Positions 6,969 to 13,451 of a DNA stretch of 29,811 bases are shown here, piece by piece; the first letter of the stretch is position 1; the number at the start of each line of letters is the position of its first letter. The stretch comes from a virus, in the IMG/VR virus record IMGVR_UViG_3300050032_000129, positions 1 through 29,811 of that record. One strand, given 5' to 3'. The notes beneath the pieces were generated by a model, which was given only the letters and a program-made list of their open reading frames with translations, did no database searches and was not told where the DNA came from. The position numbers and the translations under genes were made by a program.

Positions 6969-7154
6969 CTATGGGCCTCCTGAAGCCGTTACGGCTAGGG
7001 CCGGGCCGATTGCCTTCCTGGAAATTTCGACGGCCTCTGCGTATTGGGCCACGAACTCTCGGGCTAGGAGCAGCAAAGCAGTGTTCTGCTCGTCGGCGGG
7101 ATTGCCGCAGACATAGGTCGGGATGTTGATATTGCGAATTTCGTCTGGTGTCAT
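6969..7154 (-). CDS. Hypothetical protein, 61 aa
   Basis: Start at 7154 after GGAGGAAGT, overlapping the previous stop (ATGA). It begins MTPDEIRNINIPTYVCGN and continues as a helical segment rich in Ala and Leu. No family recognised. A competing frame of similar length here has no ribosome site and an arginine-rich, unlikely composition. Confidence 0.55.
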   Translation of the reverse strand: MTPDEIRNINIPTYVCGNPADEQNTALLLLAREFVAQYAEAVEISRKAIGPALAVTASGGP

Positions 7155-7411
7155 ACTTCCTCCAATTCAAACTCAAACGGTGCCGCGCATTGCGGACGCC
7201 CGTTGTCAAAGTTGTACATAAAAGCCAGAACCTCTTCCGGCATGGGGTGGTCGATCATGGGTTCCCCCCTTGCCGTTCTGGCCCGAATCTGGGCCGGAGA
7301 TACCCACGCCTCGCAAAACCCGGAGTCTTTTAGGGCAAGAGCGATGGGGTCGTTTGTACACGAACCCATAGACCCCGAATTGATGTGCTGTTGTGTGACC
7401 TGGATTTTCAT
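7151..7411 (-). CDS. Conserved phage hypothetical protein, 86 aa
   Basis: Start at 7411 after TAGGAGG. The pattern 'V.q.hI..G...sC..DPIALAl.d' at residues 4-28, followed by a variable middle and PFEFELEEV at the end, resembles small phage proteins commonly found among replication-region genes; this is recalled, not searched. The Cys-Asp pair in GSCTNDPIAL is the most characteristic part. Function unknown. Confidence 0.65.
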   Translation of the reverse strand: MKIQVTQQHINSGSMGSCTNDPIALALKDSGFCEAWVSPAQIRARTARGEPMIDHPMPEEVLAFMYNFDNGRPQCAAPFEFELEEV

Positions 7412-7420
7412 GGTGGCCTC

Positions 7421-7657
7421 CTAAAACGGGCAGTCTTGGGGGTCTTGCTCTTTCGAGATTAAGCCCGCGTCCTGCGTCGGTTCGACGATCCACCTCGGGG
7501 CAGCCTTGACGATAGATTGACATTCGAGGATTTCGTACTCACCCCCGAGGTCATCTACCAGTCTCTGTGCTTCCTCGACCGCTGAGTTGTAAGTGGGGTG
7601 CCTATACGAAGGAGCCCCTCCCCCGCGTTTGAACACGTACCAGAATTTCGTTTGCAT
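7421..7657 (-). CDS. Hypothetical protein, 78 aa
   Basis: Start at 7657 after TAGGAGGAACC. The N-terminus (KFWYVFKRGGGAPSYRH) and the helix that follows (SAVEEAQRLVDDL) resemble a small alpha/beta domain. The C-terminus is acidic and ends in DCPF, like the acidic tips that bind partner proteins in SSB, but that is only a resemblance. It lies directly downstream of ssb. Confidence 0.6.
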   Translation of the reverse strand: MQTKFWYVFKRGGGAPSYRHPTYNSAVEEAQRLVDDLGGEYEILECQSIVKAAPRWIVEPTQDAGLISKEQDPQDCPF

Positions 7658-7665
7658 GGTTCCTC

Positions 7666-8118
7666 CTAGAACGGTTCGTTATCCCCGAAAGGATCGTCGT
7701 CGGCTGCGGGGGTTGTTGCTCGTGGGGCCGGGGCTGCTTGCTGCCTGGTTTGCGCCGGAGCCAACGTTCGAGCCGGTTGGCCGGAGTCGGACTTGGAGCC
7801 TCCGTCGGCAAAGTCAATCCGCAAGGCAACGATTTCGGTTGCTGTTCGGTTAGCCCCCGTTTGCTTGTCCACCCAGGACTTGGTTTGGAGGTCTCCCGTC
7901 ACATTCACGGTCGATCCCTTCTTGAGGTACTTTTGGGCGAACTCTGCGAGGTCCTTGAAAGCCACCACATTAAACCAATGGGTAGATTTCTTGTCTCCGA
8001 AACCCTTGTCCACGGCCACGCTGAAATTGGCCACTTTGACTCCGTTGGGGGTAGAGCGAATATCAGGATCACGCCCCAAACCCCCGCCTACTTGCGCAAA
8101 AGAGAATCCTTTAGCCAT
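7666..8118 (-). CDS. ssb: Single-stranded DNA-binding protein (SSB)
   Basis: The 150-residue protein has the SSB OB-fold signature: VGGGLGRDPDIRSTPNG near the start, VANFSVAVDK, THWFNVVAFKDLAEFAQKYLKKG and VNVTGDLQTKSWVDKQTG. A Gln/Pro/Ala-rich linker follows from about residue 110, ending in the acidic tip DDDPFGDNEPF that in SSBs recruits partner proteins. It coats single-stranded DNA during replication and recombination, and fits with the polymerase, helicase and Bet-like annealer encoded nearby. GGAGG lies nine bases upstream of the start, inside the end of the previous gene. Confidence 0.93.
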   Translation of the reverse strand: MAKGFSFAQVGGGLGRDPDIRSTPNGVKVANFSVAVDKGFGDKKSTHWFNVVAFKDLAEFAQKYLKKGSTVNVTGDLQTKSWVDKQTGANRTATEIVALRIDFADGGSKSDSGQPARTLAPAQTRQQAAPAPRATTPAADDDPFGDNEPF

Positions 8119-8671
8119 TGGACGGAACCTCCACTAACGGGCAGTTGGAGAGAGATTCAACCGCCCATCCGTCTGGGCTCTGAGGGTCGGCGTATCTTTC
8201 CACCATGACCCTCGCGCCTGCTTCGGAGCCGAAGGGGACGAAGTGATTTCGCTCCACATTCACGATCCCCCAACAAGGGCCAACTGGTGTCTTTCTGTAC
8301 TCGACCGGGTAGGAGACTGGGGGCGAGTTTGGGTCCGCCGGGGAAACTTGGGGGGCCGCTGGTGCTTCGTCCTCGGCAATCGTGGCGTGATACCCCTCGC
8401 TGAGGTCAAAAACAGCGTTGCAGAAGGCCGGGTCGTCCAGGAGTTCACCGGTCCGGCAGTCGTCGCACACGTCGTCCTCGTCCCCGTAGTCGGACGTGAG
8501 CAGGTGGTCTTCCCGGATGATGGCCCGGACCTGCACAGCGTTAAGCTCGGCCACGAGGTCACATTCTTCGTCGTAGAAGGCGTAGGTGTTGTCCCGGGTC
8601 AGGTTAAATTCTTCGGCTTCGATTGCGAAGTCAACGGAAGGATCGTCGGTTTTGATAACGAACGTTGGCAT
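8111..8671 (-). CDS. Acidic hypothetical protein, 186 aa
   Basis: Starts at 8671 after AAAGGAG, with a palindrome copy (8683-8697) just upstream. The protein is strongly acidic in its N-terminal 100 residues and has a CDDCRTG motif near residue 70. A Pro-rich linker around residue 115 leads to a C-terminal part containing PVGPCWGIVNVERNHFVPFG. The stop overlaps ssb. Its position next to ssb suggests a role in replication, but nothing in the sequence proves it. Confidence 0.65.
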   Translation of the reverse strand: MPTFVIKTDDPSVDFAIEAEEFNLTRDNTYAFYDEECDLVAELNAVQVRAIIREDHLLTSDYGDEDDVCDDCRTGELLDDPAFCNAVFDLSEGYHATIAEDEAPAAPQVSPADPNSPPVSYPVEYRKTPVGPCWGIVNVERNHFVPFGSEAGARVMVERYADPQSPDGWAVESLSNCPLVEVPSNG

Positions 8672-8682
8672 ACTTCTCCTTT

Positions 8683-8697
8683 GTCCAGGTAATGGAC
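8683..8697 (-). repeat. Dispersed 15-bp palindrome (gene boundary)
   Basis: GTCCAGGTAATGGAC directly abutting AAAGGAG of the gene at 8111-8671. Confidence 0.88.
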
Positions 8698-8707
8698 GGT
8701 TAGAACT

Positions 8708-9208
8708 TTAGTTCTGTGGGCCGGTGTAGATGGGCCACAACTCGCCGTTTTGCCAGATTCGCCGGATTGGATACGGATCGGTGTACGTGTTGAACCGAAC
8801 GGGGGTTTCAGCGGGAACTTCGGTTTCGATGGGGAAGGCCCCAATAGGCGCGGGGAATCCTTCAATGCTTTCTAGGGCTTCTTGTTTGGTGTCAAATAGC
8901 TTGCTCTTGGGGCTATCGCTTTGGTCCCAAAGGTCTTCCTTGCACACCCTGAAATTTCCGGAACCGTTGTTGTTGTACACGGCAAACCACTTGGTTACCT
9001 TCGTCTTCAACCGGGCGCTGTCAGCGTGCCCCTTGTATTCGAACACCCCGAATTTGATGTTGGGGTGGAGTTTGGCCAGACGCAGACTCTCGTTGTAGGC
9101 CGAGGCAAAGTCCGGGTGCTGTTTTGGGCTTGAGGCCGGGCCTTCGTCCGACACCACGATGAAATAGGGCTTCTTTTCCCAGAGGATGTTTCGGATAATG
9201 GGTAACAT
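8708..9208 (-). CDS. Hypothetical protein, 166 aa
   Basis: Starts at 9208 after AAGGAG. It is probably two small alpha/beta repeats: the pattern 'F/Y-x-V-V-S/Y..-G' followed by a helix occurs as PYFIVVSDEG...SAYNESLRLAKLHP and again as KWFAVYNNNGSG...TKQEALESIEG. This resembles an internally duplicated domain also hinted at in the protein at 7421-7657. Function unknown. Confidence 0.65.
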   Translation of the reverse strand: MLPIIRNILWEKKPYFIVVSDEGPASSPKQHPDFASAYNESLRLAKLHPNIKFGVFEYKGHADSARLKTKVTKWFAVYNNNGSGNFRVCKEDLWDQSDSPKSKLFDTKQEALESIEGFPAPIGAFPIETEVPAETPVRFNTYTDPYPIRRIWQNGELWPIYTGPQN

Positions 9209-9391
9209 TCAGGTCTCCTTGATTCCTTTCATGTTGGGAGATTTGATTCGTGCAACCTCTCCGAATTTCTCTCCGGGGGCAGGCCGCGAGTAAAATACCA
9301 CATACCCAAGCTCGTCGCAGCACATTTTGTCCGCGTCTATCGGGAGTGGTATCGGGTTGTCTTTCAGGTAAACTTCATAGTGTTGAATCAT
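9209..9391 (-). CDS. Hypothetical protein, 60 aa
   Basis: Start at 9391 overlaps the stop of the HNH gene (ATGA); GAGG lies just upstream. The sequence begins MIQHYEVYLKDNPIPL and has a Cys-Cys pair at about residue 24. The TGA stop sits in the Shine-Dalgarno region of the next gene. No family recognised. Confidence 0.55.
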   Translation of the reverse strand: MIQHYEVYLKDNPIPLPIDADKMCCDELGYVVFYSRPAPGEKFGEVARIKSPNMKGIKET

Positions 9392-9921
9392 ACAAGCCTC
9401 GCAAAAGCCCCGTGATATTTTTCGGCTGCTACGGAATAAAGCTCGGAGGCTTCTTCGGCAGTGTTGCGAACCCCCAAATAAATGGTTTTTCTGTTGAAGG
9501 TTATATGAGCGACGTATCGGTTCTCGTTGATTTTACACACTCCTTTGAATCCGCTTTTATTGGTTTTTCGAAGTTTTTGGTTTCGCGCTTGCTCCGCGTC
9601 AGTAGCTATCCGAAGGTTGTGTTTTTGGTTGTTGAGAGAATTGACATCGTGGTGGTCTCCTGTTCTGAGATCATTTGCCTCTAAACCAAGGATAAAACGG
9701 TGCATCAAAATGGTTTCGAGAGTGTCTGTTTCGGGCACCCAACGGCTACGTTGTGCATAGTAGCTTTGGGTGGTTTTATTCCAAGCGGCATACCATTTCC
9801 ATTGGCTGAGGGATTCTACATCTTCGGCGTCTACGAAAACGACCTGTCCTTGGGTTAAGGGAATGTGTCCTATGCCGTCTTCAATCCAACCCTTCCTTTT
9901 AGAAAGCCGGTAATGGCGCAT
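9388..9921 (-). CDS. Free-standing HNH homing endonuclease with AP2 DNA-binding domain
   Basis: The N-terminal part has IPLTQGQVVFVDAEDVESL and WKWYAAW, then the HNH core: MHRFILGL (about 73-80), GDHHDVNSLNN and KHNLRIAT. The C-terminal 60 residues, SGFKGVCKINENRYVAHITF through AEEASELYSVAAEKYHG, are a typical AP2/ERF-like DNA-binding module. This domain order is standard for mobile HNH endonucleases of phages. It starts inside the end of the Bet-like gene, after GGAGG. It is inserted between bet and unrelated small genes without breaking either. Confidence 0.88.
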   Translation of the reverse strand: MRHYRLSKRKGWIEDGIGHIPLTQGQVVFVDAEDVESLSQWKWYAAWNKTTQSYYAQRSRWVPETDTLETILMHRFILGLEANDLRTGDHHDVNSLNNQKHNLRIATDAEQARNQKLRKTNKSGFKGVCKINENRYVAHITFNRKTIYLGVRNTAEEASELYSVAAEKYHGAFARLV

Positions 9922-11191
9922 TCTTGGTGGCCTCCAACAGCTTGTCTTTGCCTTCTCCCAAGGCGGTTTCGAGCCGGGTCAAAGCATCATTCCAGTTTGC
10001 GACCGTCAGTTGCTTGGGCTCGTCCTTGTGCCCCACGGCCAGGATGTAGTTTCTCAAGTCCTGGGTGTTGGCTCCCGCAGCCGCCAGCGCCCTAACTCTG
10101 GAGGAGAACCCTGCTTGCTCTTCTTTGGTTGGGGTTGGGTCTAGGGCCTCCACGAACTCTTCGGCAGCCGCCTTGTTTGCTGCTTCGTCTACCGCCGGGG
10201 CCGGTTTCCCCGCATTCTCGATGTCCGCCTGGGTGATACCCTGATCGACCGGGGCCGGTTGTCCATTATCCGGACTTTCTACCTTCTTGGGACGACCACC
10301 TTTCTTCTTTGCTGGAGGAGGAAGTTCGGCGGCGGGCTTAACAGTCCCCGGGGGAAGGGCGGCTAGGGCTTTCTCCAACTCGGGGTTGACGGGGGGAACG
10401 GCAGGCTTTTCTCGGTCTTTTACCCCGGGAATCATTTCAGCCTCTTGAAGTTTTGAAGCGTTTCCCCTCCAAGGCTCGTTCGGCCTCGGAGCCTCGACGG
10501 GTTTGGCTGGCTCCTGATTCACTTTTGGCACAGGGGGAGGAAGGGGGACGACGGAGGCCGGGGCGGTAGCTGCTTGGTGCGGCTCTTCCTCGTTCTTGAT
10601 TTCTTCGGACAGGTAGAGCGACCCGAGTTCCTCTGGAAAAGCCTTGCGCAGAGCGTCTGCCTCAGAACATTTGGCGGTCTGGGCATCGCCTCGCTTTTGC
10701 CACATATCTGTCAAAACAAGGATGTTATCCCTCTTTTGGGTGGCGGCGACGGAGTCAAACCGGACAATGCTGGTGATTGGCTCGTCGAAGTCCTTGCGCT
10801 TGACAGAAATCCGGACGGCCCAAGGTTCCCGGGGGAGAGACTTGTTGGTCTTGCTCGGCAGAGGAATTTGAGAGATAACAGTGGGGTCTCCGTTGTCGTC
10901 GAGGTAGATGTATTCCGCCGGGGTAGACCCCCCATATTGCCCCGTGCGCAGAGCGATAAGCCGCAAAGCTCCAATGGTGGTAATCCAATAGGGCTTTTTC
11001 ACAAACCGGGAAGCCCCTGTGTCTGCGTCCCACTCCTTGGCGTTCCTGAGTTGGAAAACGACATGGGGTCCCGGTCTCAGGGCTCGCGCTTTGCATTCGC
11101 TGATGAAAAGCTCGAACTGCGTATCGGTCGCCCCCTTGCAGTATTCCGCTCGGATGGCCACTAATTCTGCTTCCGTAAAATCCATGCTCAT
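9899..11191 (-). CDS. bet: Bet/RecT-family single-strand annealing protein
   Basis: The start at 11191 follows AAGGAG and a palindrome copy (11203-11217); the longer frame to 11281 has no site. Residues 1-205 match the Redbeta/Bet pattern: ICKGATD-type segment (YCKGATDTQFELFISEC), WITTIGALRLIALRTGQYGG, EPWAVRISVKRKDF and AKCSEADALRKAFPEELGSLY. It should pair complementary strands coated by SSB in phage recombination. The second half is a Pro/Ala/Lys-rich linker with an AT-hook-like KKGGRPKKV stretch, then a compact helical C-terminal domain. At 430 residues it is longer than typical Bet proteins (about 260). Confidence 0.85.
   Translation of the reverse strand: MSMDFTEAELVAIRAEYCKGATDTQFELFISECKARALRPGPHVVFQLRNAKEWDADTGASRFVKKPYWITTIGALRLIALRTGQYGGSTPAEYIYLDDNGDPTVISQIPLPSKTNKSLPREPWAVRISVKRKDFDEPITSIVRFDSVAATQKRDNILVLTDMWQKRGDAQTAKCSEADALRKAFPEELGSLYLSEEIKNEEEPHQAATAPASVVPLPPPVPKVNQEPAKPVEAPRPNEPWRGNASKLQEAEMIPGVKDREKPAVPPVNPELEKALAALPPGTVKPAAELPPPAKKKGGRPKKVESPDNGQPAPVDQGITQADIENAGKPAPAVDEAANKAAAEEFVEALDPTPTKEEQAGFSSRVRALAAAGANTQDLRNYILAVGHKDEPKQLTVANWNDALTRLETALGEGKDKLLEATKNAPLPAF
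10261..10275 (+). repeat. Dispersed 15-bp palindrome (coding copy)
   Basis: GTCCATTATCCGGAC inside the linker of the Bet-like gene, read in a different frame from most coding copies (SPDNG). Confidence 0.82.
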
Positions 11192-11202
11192 TACTTCTCC
11201 TT

Positions 11203-11217
11203 GTCCGGTTAATGGAC
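11203..11217 (-). repeat. Dispersed 15-bp palindrome (gene boundary)
   Basis: GTCCGGTTAATGGAC abutting AAGGAG of the Bet-like gene and touching the stop of the gene before it. Confidence 0.88.
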
Positions 11218-11507
11218 TAAACAAACATTCCCAGGCTGTCATATTCTGAGAAGACAAGAACTCCGCAACGATGGAGATCAATCAACTCCGCCTTGTTTGC
11301 TGCTTCGAGCAGCTTTTCGACATCCACGTCCAAATAGATTTCGTCATGCTCTGCTGAGGCAACGATGTCCTCCTTCCCGGGCAGGAGCTTGTCCAACAGC
11401 AGAAAGGCGTGAAGGTCTGGCCGGAGAGACAGCTTGTTCTCGACTCGGTCGAACTTGAGGAACTCGTCGTTGTGCTCCTCATAGAACTCATGCAAATCGG
11501 TTACCAT
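11217..11507 (-). CDS. Acidic hypothetical protein, 96 aa, behind structured leader
   Basis: Start at 11507 after TAGGAGG. The protein is very acidic and helical (DLHEFYEEHNDEFLKF, LDVDVEKLLEAANKAEL). It is the first gene after a sigma70-like promoter (11702-11729) and a leader of about 190 bases predicted to be highly folded, so its expression, and that of bet downstream, may be controlled through the RNA. No family recognised. Confidence 0.65.
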   Translation of the reverse strand: MVTDLHEFYEEHNDEFLKFDRVENKLSLRPDLHAFLLLDKLLPGKEDIVASAEHDEIYLDVDVEKLLEAANKAELIDLHRCGVLVFSEYDSLGMFV

Positions 11508-11527
11508 TTTTCCTCCTAAAACTTGAA

Positions 11528-11595
11528 TTGTGGGGCCCGCTTGGGAAATCCGGCGCTGCTACGGCCCGCTTGGGGCTTCCGGCGCTTCCCCACAA
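11528..11595 (-). ncRNA. Structured leader domain 2 (hairpin pair enclosed by 8-bp stem)
   Basis: On the transcript, TTGTGGGG at the upstream end (11595-11588) pairs perfectly with CCCCACAA (11535-11528). The 52 bases between hold two near-copies of a roughly 26-base unit around AGCGCCGGA and CCCAAGCGGGCC. Each copy can form a small hairpin with a CAAGC or AAGC loop between CCC and GGG. The domain ends about 15 bases before the Shine-Dalgarno of the gene at 11217-11507. A regulatory role is inferred. Confidence 0.45.
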
Positions 11596-11598
11596 ACT

Positions 11599-11699
11599 TT
11601 TTGGTGGTGGCCCGACTTGAATCGGTACACGGGGCGTCCCGCTGTTGCGTTGTCAATCAGACCCCGAAGGAGTCTCGCCCGCAATCATCACCACCAAAA
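11599..11699 (-). ncRNA. Structured leader domain 1 (multi-branched, 11-bp closing stem)
   Basis: The transcript begins near 11695 and opens with a segment whose TTTTGGTGGTG (11699-11689) is perfectly complementary to CACCACCAAAA (11609-11599). Inside are an AGACTCC/GGGGTCT hairpin enclosed by TTGCG/CGCAA, a CGGG/CCCG hairpin and a CCGA/TCGG hairpin with a TTCAAG loop. The overall shape is a four-way, cloverleaf-like fold, but it does not meet tRNA rules. A riboswitch, protein-binding leader or tRNA mimic are all possible. Confidence 0.45.
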
Positions 11700-11701
11700 T
11701 C

Positions 11702-11729
11702 ATTATACCACACTTCTGCCCCGGCGCAA
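11702..11729 (-). promoter_or_regulatory. Sigma70-like promoter with extended -10
   Basis: On the minus strand TTGCGC (11729-11724) is followed by a 16-base spacer and TATAAT (11707-11702), preceded by TG one base upstream. Predicted transcription start is near 11695. The promoter lies between the stop of the gene at 11738 and the structured leader. Confidence 0.6.
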
Positions 11730-11737
11730 CATCTTTT

Positions 11738-11944
11738 TTACGCTTCCAGGAGGAGAGTATCTTTTCCTTCCAGCCGGGTGACCGCTTGTTCGACCGAGCC
11801 TTTGATGGTAAGGGACAAAGCGGGTTGCGCGTCAATGACGACCGCCGAGGTTCCTATTATCTGAGTCGGGAGCACGAGGGCCACGTGGTCCACGTTCACA
11901 TACCCCTTTTTCCCATCCTGCTCAATTTCGATGAATCTGGTCAT
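11738..11944 (-). CDS. Hypothetical protein, 68 aa
   Basis: Start at 11944 after AGGAAAGCAGC; it overlaps the previous stop. MTRFIEIEQDGKKGYVNVDHVALVLP followed by VVIDAQPALSLTIKGSVEQAVTRL reads as a small beta-sheet protein resembling short phage proteins of the type 'F.e.....g..vyvn.dhI..v' (recalled, unverified). It lies between the clamp-loader operon end and a promoter. Confidence 0.6.
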   Translation of the reverse strand: MTRFIEIEQDGKKGYVNVDHVALVLPTQIIGTSAVVIDAQPALSLTIKGSVEQAVTRLEGKDTLLLEA

Positions 11945-12144
11945 GCTGCTTTCCTTTCCTGTCTTTCTTGTCTGGTTTTTCCAAGGTGAAAATGTGGAGC
12001 GAAGGCACATTCATAAGGGTGGATTCGGGGGTTGATGCAGTTCTTGCGCAAGACCGCCCGATACATCGCCCGGACAGCTTCCCCGTGCGAGGAGTAGGCG
12101 GGCTTATCCAGGCAATGGTGGATGGTCTTATAAACGGACATCAT
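11941..12144 (-). CDS. Hypothetical protein, 67 aa, degenerate zinc-knuckle type
   Basis: Start at 12144 (ATG overlapping the clamp-loader stop); a second ATG follows at once. The pattern 'A...y....l..Y.C..c..wHlG' is common in small phage proteins with a CxxCxxWH zinc knuckle. Here the same region reads HPYECAFAPHFHLGKT, keeping one Cys and the HLG. The second Cys is absent, so metal binding is doubtful. Function unknown. Confidence 0.6.
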   Translation of the reverse strand: MMSVYKTIHHCLDKPAYSSHGEAVRAMYRAVLRKNCINPRIHPYECAFAPHFHLGKTRQERQERKAA

Positions 12145-13097
12145 TGTTTCGCCCCCAACGCCTTGCAAGCCTTATACAGCAAACCTTTCAAACTCGAATA
12201 CGCAACCCCGTCAGCAAATCCGGAGTTCCCGAGGCCGACCAGGCACGTTGCCAGAGCGTCGGCCCTTGGTCCAAAGTCGGAGTCAAGCAGAGCCCAACTC
12301 AGTTTAGCAGAAACCACGGCCACCATCGCCCGATAGTCCCCGGTCGGGACCTTCTTGAGCAAAGCTGAGGTTTTTGTCCAGTTCCCGGACAGAACAGTGG
12401 TAGCAATTTCCGGGTACAGAGGCTCGTGCTCAGAGCCGTGGATTGCTTCTTCGAGGGGGACGCCCGCCAGGTACTGGTCGAGGACACCTAGGATTTCACG
12501 CGGGGCTGTGATCCCATGCTTCCACAAGAAATCGGTCAAACCCGGTTCGCCCCTCTCCGTGTCTATTGATTCTCGGAGAAGAACGTCGCGTACCAAAGAA
12601 CTTAACTGCCCCCGGTTCAAAGGCTTCAAATCGAACGTAGCTGCCGCGCACCGGGACCTGATTGCTGCCGGTAGTTTTGCCGGTTCCGAGCTTGTCAGAA
12701 TCCACACGGTACTCAGACAGGTTTCCATTGGAACTAGGAGGGCGTCGGCTGCGGCCTCTGTAACCCGCTGAGCCTCTTCCAAGATAAAGACGCGGTATCG
12801 CCCGACGAAAGGAACGCTTTTCGCTTCCTCCGTCAAGGCCCGCATGTCGTCCACTTTGCCCACAACCCCGGCGTTGATCTGCCGGATGTCCGACCCTTCC
12901 CAACTTCCAGGTCCTTGGCAAGCCCGGGCTACGATCCCGGCCAAAGTGGACTTTCCTGTCCCCACGGGCCCTGTGTAAAGCTGGCAGCGGGGGAAGTTGT
13001 CCTTCTCGATCCAGGACGCTATTGCTTTCTTGGCGTGTTCCTGGCCCAGGACTTGGTCCAATCGGGTTGGGGCTAAAATTTCGGCCAGGTTACTCAT
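12141..13097 (-). CDS. Clamp-loader-like AAA+ ATPase (DnaX/RuvB-type)
   Basis: The 318-residue protein has DQVLGQEHAKKAI at the start, Walker A GPVGTGKST (43-51), Walker B VFILEEAQ (103-110), a sensor-1 region WILTSSEPAKLP and the SRC motif (148-150) that clamp-loader subunits use as arginine finger. A helical C-terminal collar region follows from about residue 200. It probably loads a sliding clamp or a helicase for the phage polymerase. No clamp gene is visible in the window, so it may use the host clamp. The start is supported by GGAG eight bases upstream. Confidence 0.82.
   Translation of the reverse strand: MSNLAEILAPTRLDQVLGQEHAKKAIASWIEKDNFPRCQLYTGPVGTGKSTLAGIVARACQGPGSWEGSDIRQINAGVVGKVDDMRALTEEAKSVPFVGRYRVFILEEAQRVTEAAADALLVPMETCLSTVWILTSSEPAKLPAAIRSRCAAATFDLKPLNRGQLSSLVRDVLLRESIDTERGEPGLTDFLWKHGITAPREILGVLDQYLAGVPLEEAIHGSEHEPLYPEIATTVLSGNWTKTSALLKKVPTGDYRAMVAVVSAKLSWALLDSDFGPRADALATCLVGLGNSGFADGVAYSSLKGLLYKACKALGAKQ
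12376..12390 (+). repeat. Dispersed 15-bp palindrome (coding copy, very degenerate)
   Basis: GTCCAGTTCCCGGAC inside the clamp-loader gene. It keeps both GTCC and GGAC but not the ATTA core, so it may be chance. Confidence 0.35.
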
Positions 13098-13266
13098 CTA
13101 CCACGCTCCATTTGTCGGACAACAGGTCTTGAATGTGGACGGGAGGGGCTTCCCCGCTGTCGAAAACCACCAACCCCCGTGGGTCTAGGTGTACGGGAAA
13201 GTTTGGACGTTCACTAAAGATTTTCTTCCCTTGGATCAGGAACTCCGCCGCTTCAAGGATGTTCAT
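13090..13266 (-). CDS. Tad2/DUF2829-like small protein, 58 aa (first paralogue)
   Basis: The start at 13266 overlaps the stop of the similar gene upstream (ATGA). MNILEAAEFLIQGKKIFSE matches the 'i.eAl..l..GkkV.r..W' opening of DUF2829, and IQDLLSDKWSVVDE matches its 'DlLAdDWevv' ending. The middle is shorter than the usual 70-90 residues. DUF2829 includes Tad2, a phage sponge that binds immune signalling nucleotides; whether this short form does so is inference. Confidence 0.55.
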   Translation of the reverse strand: MNILEAAEFLIQGKKIFSERPNFPVHLDPRGLVVFDSGEAPPVHIQDLLSDKWSVVDE

Positions 13267-13451
13267 TCAGCTACCTCCCAATCGTCGGCGAGCAGTTCCA
13301 GTGCTGTAAAATCAGCCTCACGTTCCAGATCGTCCATGACCTTCTCCCACGGATTGCAGACGTGCAGCCGGACTGGTGATCCTCCCCAAGACGTGCGCTT
13401 GACTACCTCGCCTCCCTGCATCCACTTTGCCGCTTGCTTGATGTCAGCCAT
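13263..13451 (-). CDS. Tad2/DUF2829-like small protein, 62 aa (second paralogue)
   Basis: Start at 13451 after GAGGAAACC. IKQAAKWMQGGEVVKRTSW fits the first helix and strand of DUF2829/Tad2, and ALELLADDWEVAE is its characteristic ending. The central part (VCNPWEKVMDDLEREADF) differs. It is adjacent to, and translationally coupled with, a second protein of the same layout, suggesting a duplicated gene. An anti-defence role is possible but unproven. Confidence 0.6.
   Translation of the reverse strand: MADIKQAAKWMQGGEVVKRTSWGGSPVRLHVCNPWEKVMDDLEREADFTALELLADDWEVAE

Noticed and set aside
11599-11699. tRNA gene on the minus strand, suggested by a seven-base acceptor-like pairing, a TTCAAG loop and a terminal ACCACCA
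   Set aside because: The T-arm would have a four-base stem and a six-base loop, the D-arm consensus is missing, position 33 of the would-be anticodon loop is not T, and the region between arms is too long. It is better described as a structured leader.
12376-12390. Counting the clamp-loader copy as a firm member of the palindrome family
   Set aside because: It keeps the GTCC and GGAC ends but has lost the ATTA core, so it could be one of the few chance matches. It is listed at low confidence only.
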